From Mesorhizobium caraganae (GTDB lineage Bacteria > Pseudomonadota > Alphaproteobacteria > Rhizobiales > Rhizobiaceae), in contig NZ_JAFCGY010000006.1 in assembly GCF_016836705.1 (NCBI RefSeq), positions 124,001 to 188,000 of the forward strand: DNA of 64,000 bases, written 5' to 3'. The position numbers were made by a program, and so were the translations under genes. The notes beneath the pieces are model-generated. The model worked only from the letters and a program-made list of their open reading frames with translations, was not told the origin of the DNA and ran no database searches. Of the stretch, positions 62,393 through 64,000 are shown piece by piece (the stretch's first letter is position 1; every line of letters begins with the position of its first letter).

Positions 62393-63379
62393 TCAGCGGC
62401 TTGCCGGCGCGCGGCCGTAGAGCAGGAGCATGGCGACGATCACGACGCCATAGATGATCTGTCGGCCGGCTTCAGGCATCTGCATGACCGAAAGGATGGA
62501 TTGCAGGAGCGTGATCAGGATGACGCCGGCGACAGTGCCGAGATAGGAGCCGCGCCCACCGAGGATCGAGGTGCCGCCCAGCACCACGGCGGCGATCGAC
62601 GGCAGCAGATAGGCGTCACCCATCGACTGCGCCGCCTTGGAAGCATAGCCGGCGAGAAGCACCCCGCCAAAGGCGGACAGCCCGCCCGATATGGCGAAGG
62701 CGATCATCACCACGCGCCGTGTGTCGATGCCGGAGAGATAGGCGGCACGCTCGCGGTTGCCGATGCCGTAGACGCTGCGGCCGAAGCTGGTGCGGGTCAG
62801 CATGAGCACCATCGCAGCACCGATCAGCGCCCAGATGATGACGGCGTTGGGCACGCCCGGAATGGTAAAACCTGTCGCGAGATAACGCATGGCGCCGGTG
62901 GCCGAATCCTGTGGCGAGAAGCCACCTGTATAGACGACCATGAGCCCTTGCGCGACGGCGTTGGTGGCGAGTGTGATGATCATCGAGGGAATGCGCAGAT
63001 AGGCGACACCGATGCCGTTGACGACGCCGATCAGCACGCCGCAAAAGATGCCAAACGGAATGGCCAGCGCCACACCGATCGGGCCATAGGCCGCGGCCGC
63101 CGCCGCCATCATGGCGCCGACCGCCACCGACCACGGCACCGACAGATCGATCTGGCCGAGCAGGATGACCAGCATCATGCCAGTGGCGATGACACCAAGG
63201 AACGACGCCACCTTGAGCTGCTGCAACAGATATTCCGGTGACAGGAAGCTTCTGGAATAGAGGCTGCCGAGAAACAGCAACAGCACGATGCAGGCAAAGG
63301 CGGTGAGCACCGCCGGATCGGCGCGGCGGATGAATTTCGGCATGCGCCCGGCGATGCCGCCGATGGTCGTCTCGCTCAC
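62393..63379 (-). CDS. Sugar ABC transporter permease (RbsC-like)
   Basis: 328-residue permease of the ribose/xylose (BPD_transp_2) family. It shows MMLVILLGQIDLSVPWSVAV, IGNRERAAYLSGIDTRRVVM (the cytoplasmic coupling loop) and VVLGGTSILGGRGSYLGTVA. GTG at 63379 overlaps the stop of the upstream permease as GTGA, indicating coupled translation. It would pair with that permease as a heterodimer, as in YtfT-YjfF-type transporters. Confidence 0.88.
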   Translation of the reverse strand: MSETTIGGIAGRMPKFIRRADPAVLTAFACIVLLLFLGSLYSRSFLSPEYLLQQLKVASFLGVIATGMMLVILLGQIDLSVPWSVAVGAMMAAAAAAYGPIGVALAIPFGIFCGVLIGVVNGIGVAYLRIPSMIITLATNAVAQGLMVVYTGGFSPQDSATGAMRYLATGFTIPGVPNAVIIWALIGAAMVLMLTRTSFGRSVYGIGNRERAAYLSGIDTRRVVMIAFAISGGLSAFGGVLLAGYASKAAQSMGDAYLLPSIAAVVLGGTSILGGRGSYLGTVAGVILITLLQSILSVMQMPEAGRQIIYGVVIVAMLLLYGRAPASR

Positions 63380-64000
63380 AGGAACCACTCCAGCCGGTTG
63401 CGGACCCGAAACAGGGCGAAGGCGCCGAGGCTGACCGCGATCAGCAGGATAACGCCCTGGAACAGCGGCTGCCAGAGCGGGTCGAAATCGAAGACGAACA
63501 GCAGGTCGCCGATGGTGCGGAAGGCGAGCGCGCCGAAGATGGCCCCGATGGCGCTGCCTTTGCCGCCGAACAACGAAACGCCGCCCAGCACGACGGCGGC
63601 GATCGAGAACAGCGTGTAGGCGTTGCCGCTGGCATAGGCCGCGTCGCCCGTATAGGTGAAGAAGGTCAGGAACAGCCCGCCGATCGCCGCCAGCAGCCCG
63701 GCAAGCGCGTAGGCGGCGAACTTGCCGCGCCGGATCGGCACACCTGACATGTAGGCCGCCGTCTCGGATGAGCCTGCGGCGTAAGCGGCACGGCCAAGCA
63801 CCGAACGGCTGAACGGCACCCAGACGATCAGCACCACCGCAAACAGCGCGGCCAGGCTCGCCGGCACCACGCCGAACAGGCGCCCGGTGAGCGCATCGGC
63901 CAGATCCTCATTGACCGAGCCGCCCGGGAACGGCCTGAGCAGCAGTGCGATGCCGAAATAGACGGCACCCGTGGCGATGGTGGCCACGATCGGCTGCAGT
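63376..64000 (-). CDS. Sugar ABC transporter permease (RbsC-like), N-terminus outside the window
   Basis: The C-terminal 207 or so residues of a second RbsC-type permease. It runs from LQPIVATIATGAVYFGIALL to the end, with AGSSETAAYMSGVPIRRGKF as the coupling loop and VVLGGVSLFGGKGSAIGAIF near the C-terminus. The gene is cut by the window edge. It lies upstream of the other permease and gluconokinase in the same direction; the ATPase and binding protein are presumably further upstream, beyond 64000. Confidence 0.87.
   Translation of the reverse strand, partial: LQPIVATIATGAVYFGIALLLRPFPGGSVNEDLADALTGRLFGVVPASLAALFAVVLIVWVPFSRSVLGRAAYAAGSSETAAYMSGVPIRRGKFAAYALAGLLAAIGGLFLTFFTYTGDAAYASGNAYTLFSIAAVVLGGVSLFGGKGSAIGAIFGALAFRTIGDLLFVFDFDPLWQPLFQGVILLIAVSLGAFALFRVRNRLEWFL

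Noticed and set aside
1..64000. CRISPR arrays, tRNA, rRNA or prophage genes
   Set aside because: No regularly spaced short repeats, cloverleaf-like segments, rRNA cores or phage structural or integrase proteins were recognised on either strand.

Overview
The window is high-GC DNA of an alphaproteobacterial, rhizobial type. The best guess is Mesorhizobium or a close relative (Hyphomicrobiales, Phyllobacteriaceae). This rests on gene content: RutR-controlled reductive pyrimidine breakdown with an ABC importer, several solute-binding-protein transporters, an MttB-like methyltransferase beside a dimethylglycine-dehydrogenase-type flavoprotein, and TamAB. It also rests on dispersed palindromic intergenic repeats of a kind I associate with rhizobial genomes. 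No rRNA, tRNA, CRISPR array, transposase or integrase was seen. It looks like ordinary chromosome or a large stable replicon.

Layout. 1-0.8 kb: the end of a ThDP-dependent enzyme and a secreted CHRD protein. 0.8-2.8 kb: a PLP-dependent trans-sulfuration/gamma-lyase enzyme with a divergent Lrp/AsnC regulator. 2.8-7.0 kb: an NMT1/THI5-type ABC transporter (ATPase, two permeases, binding protein), interrupted by an inverted-repeat element. 7.1-13.8 kb: pyrimidine catabolism (omega-amino-acid aminotransferase, ureidopropionase-type amidase, dihydropyrimidinase/hydantoinase, RutR), plus a cupin, an orphan gene and two paralogous four-cysteine secreted proteins. 13.8-17.8 kb: an XRE regulator, two SDRs, and an Rrf2-AhpD-DoxX operon. 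18.1-21.7 kb: preT, a methyltransferase and preA (dihydropyrimidine dehydrogenase). 21.8-24.7 kb: ChaC, a VOC protein, a secreted protein and DoxX. 24.7-28.7 kb: the DMGDH-like flavoprotein and the MttB homologue. 28.9-30.4 kb: a lytic-transglycosylase-like lipoprotein whose 3' end is repeated on the far side of a GST gene. 30.4-36.9 kb: a peptide ABC transporter. 37.1-45.1 kb: tamA-tamB. 45.4-53.9 kb: alpha-2-macroglobulin, PBP1C and a D-Ala-D-Ala dipeptidase. 54.1-60.6 kb: sulfate ABC transporter, VapBC, a second sulfate-binding protein and an Rrf2 regulator. 60.6-64 kb: a putative acyltransferase, gluconokinase and two sugar ABC permeases running off the end.

How the genes work together. 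PreT/PreA would reduce uracil or thymine. The hydantoinase would open the ring, the amidase would release beta-alanine or beta-aminoisobutyrate, and the aminotransferase would deaminate it. The NMT1-type transporter is a plausible pyrimidine importer. Two sites resembling the RutR operator lie upstream of the aminotransferase/rutR divergent promoter (12965-12980) and of preT (21752-21767), which ties the two separated parts of the pathway into one regulon. The A2M-PBP1C-dipeptidase genes form a cell-envelope protection and peptidoglycan module. The sulfate genes form a standard uptake operon with a duplicated binding protein.

The least explained parts are the paired four-cysteine secreted proteins, the methyltransferase between preT and preA, the GST gene flanked by duplicated gene ends, the roughly 620-residue internal duplication in TamB, and the MITE-like repeat next to the pbpC start.
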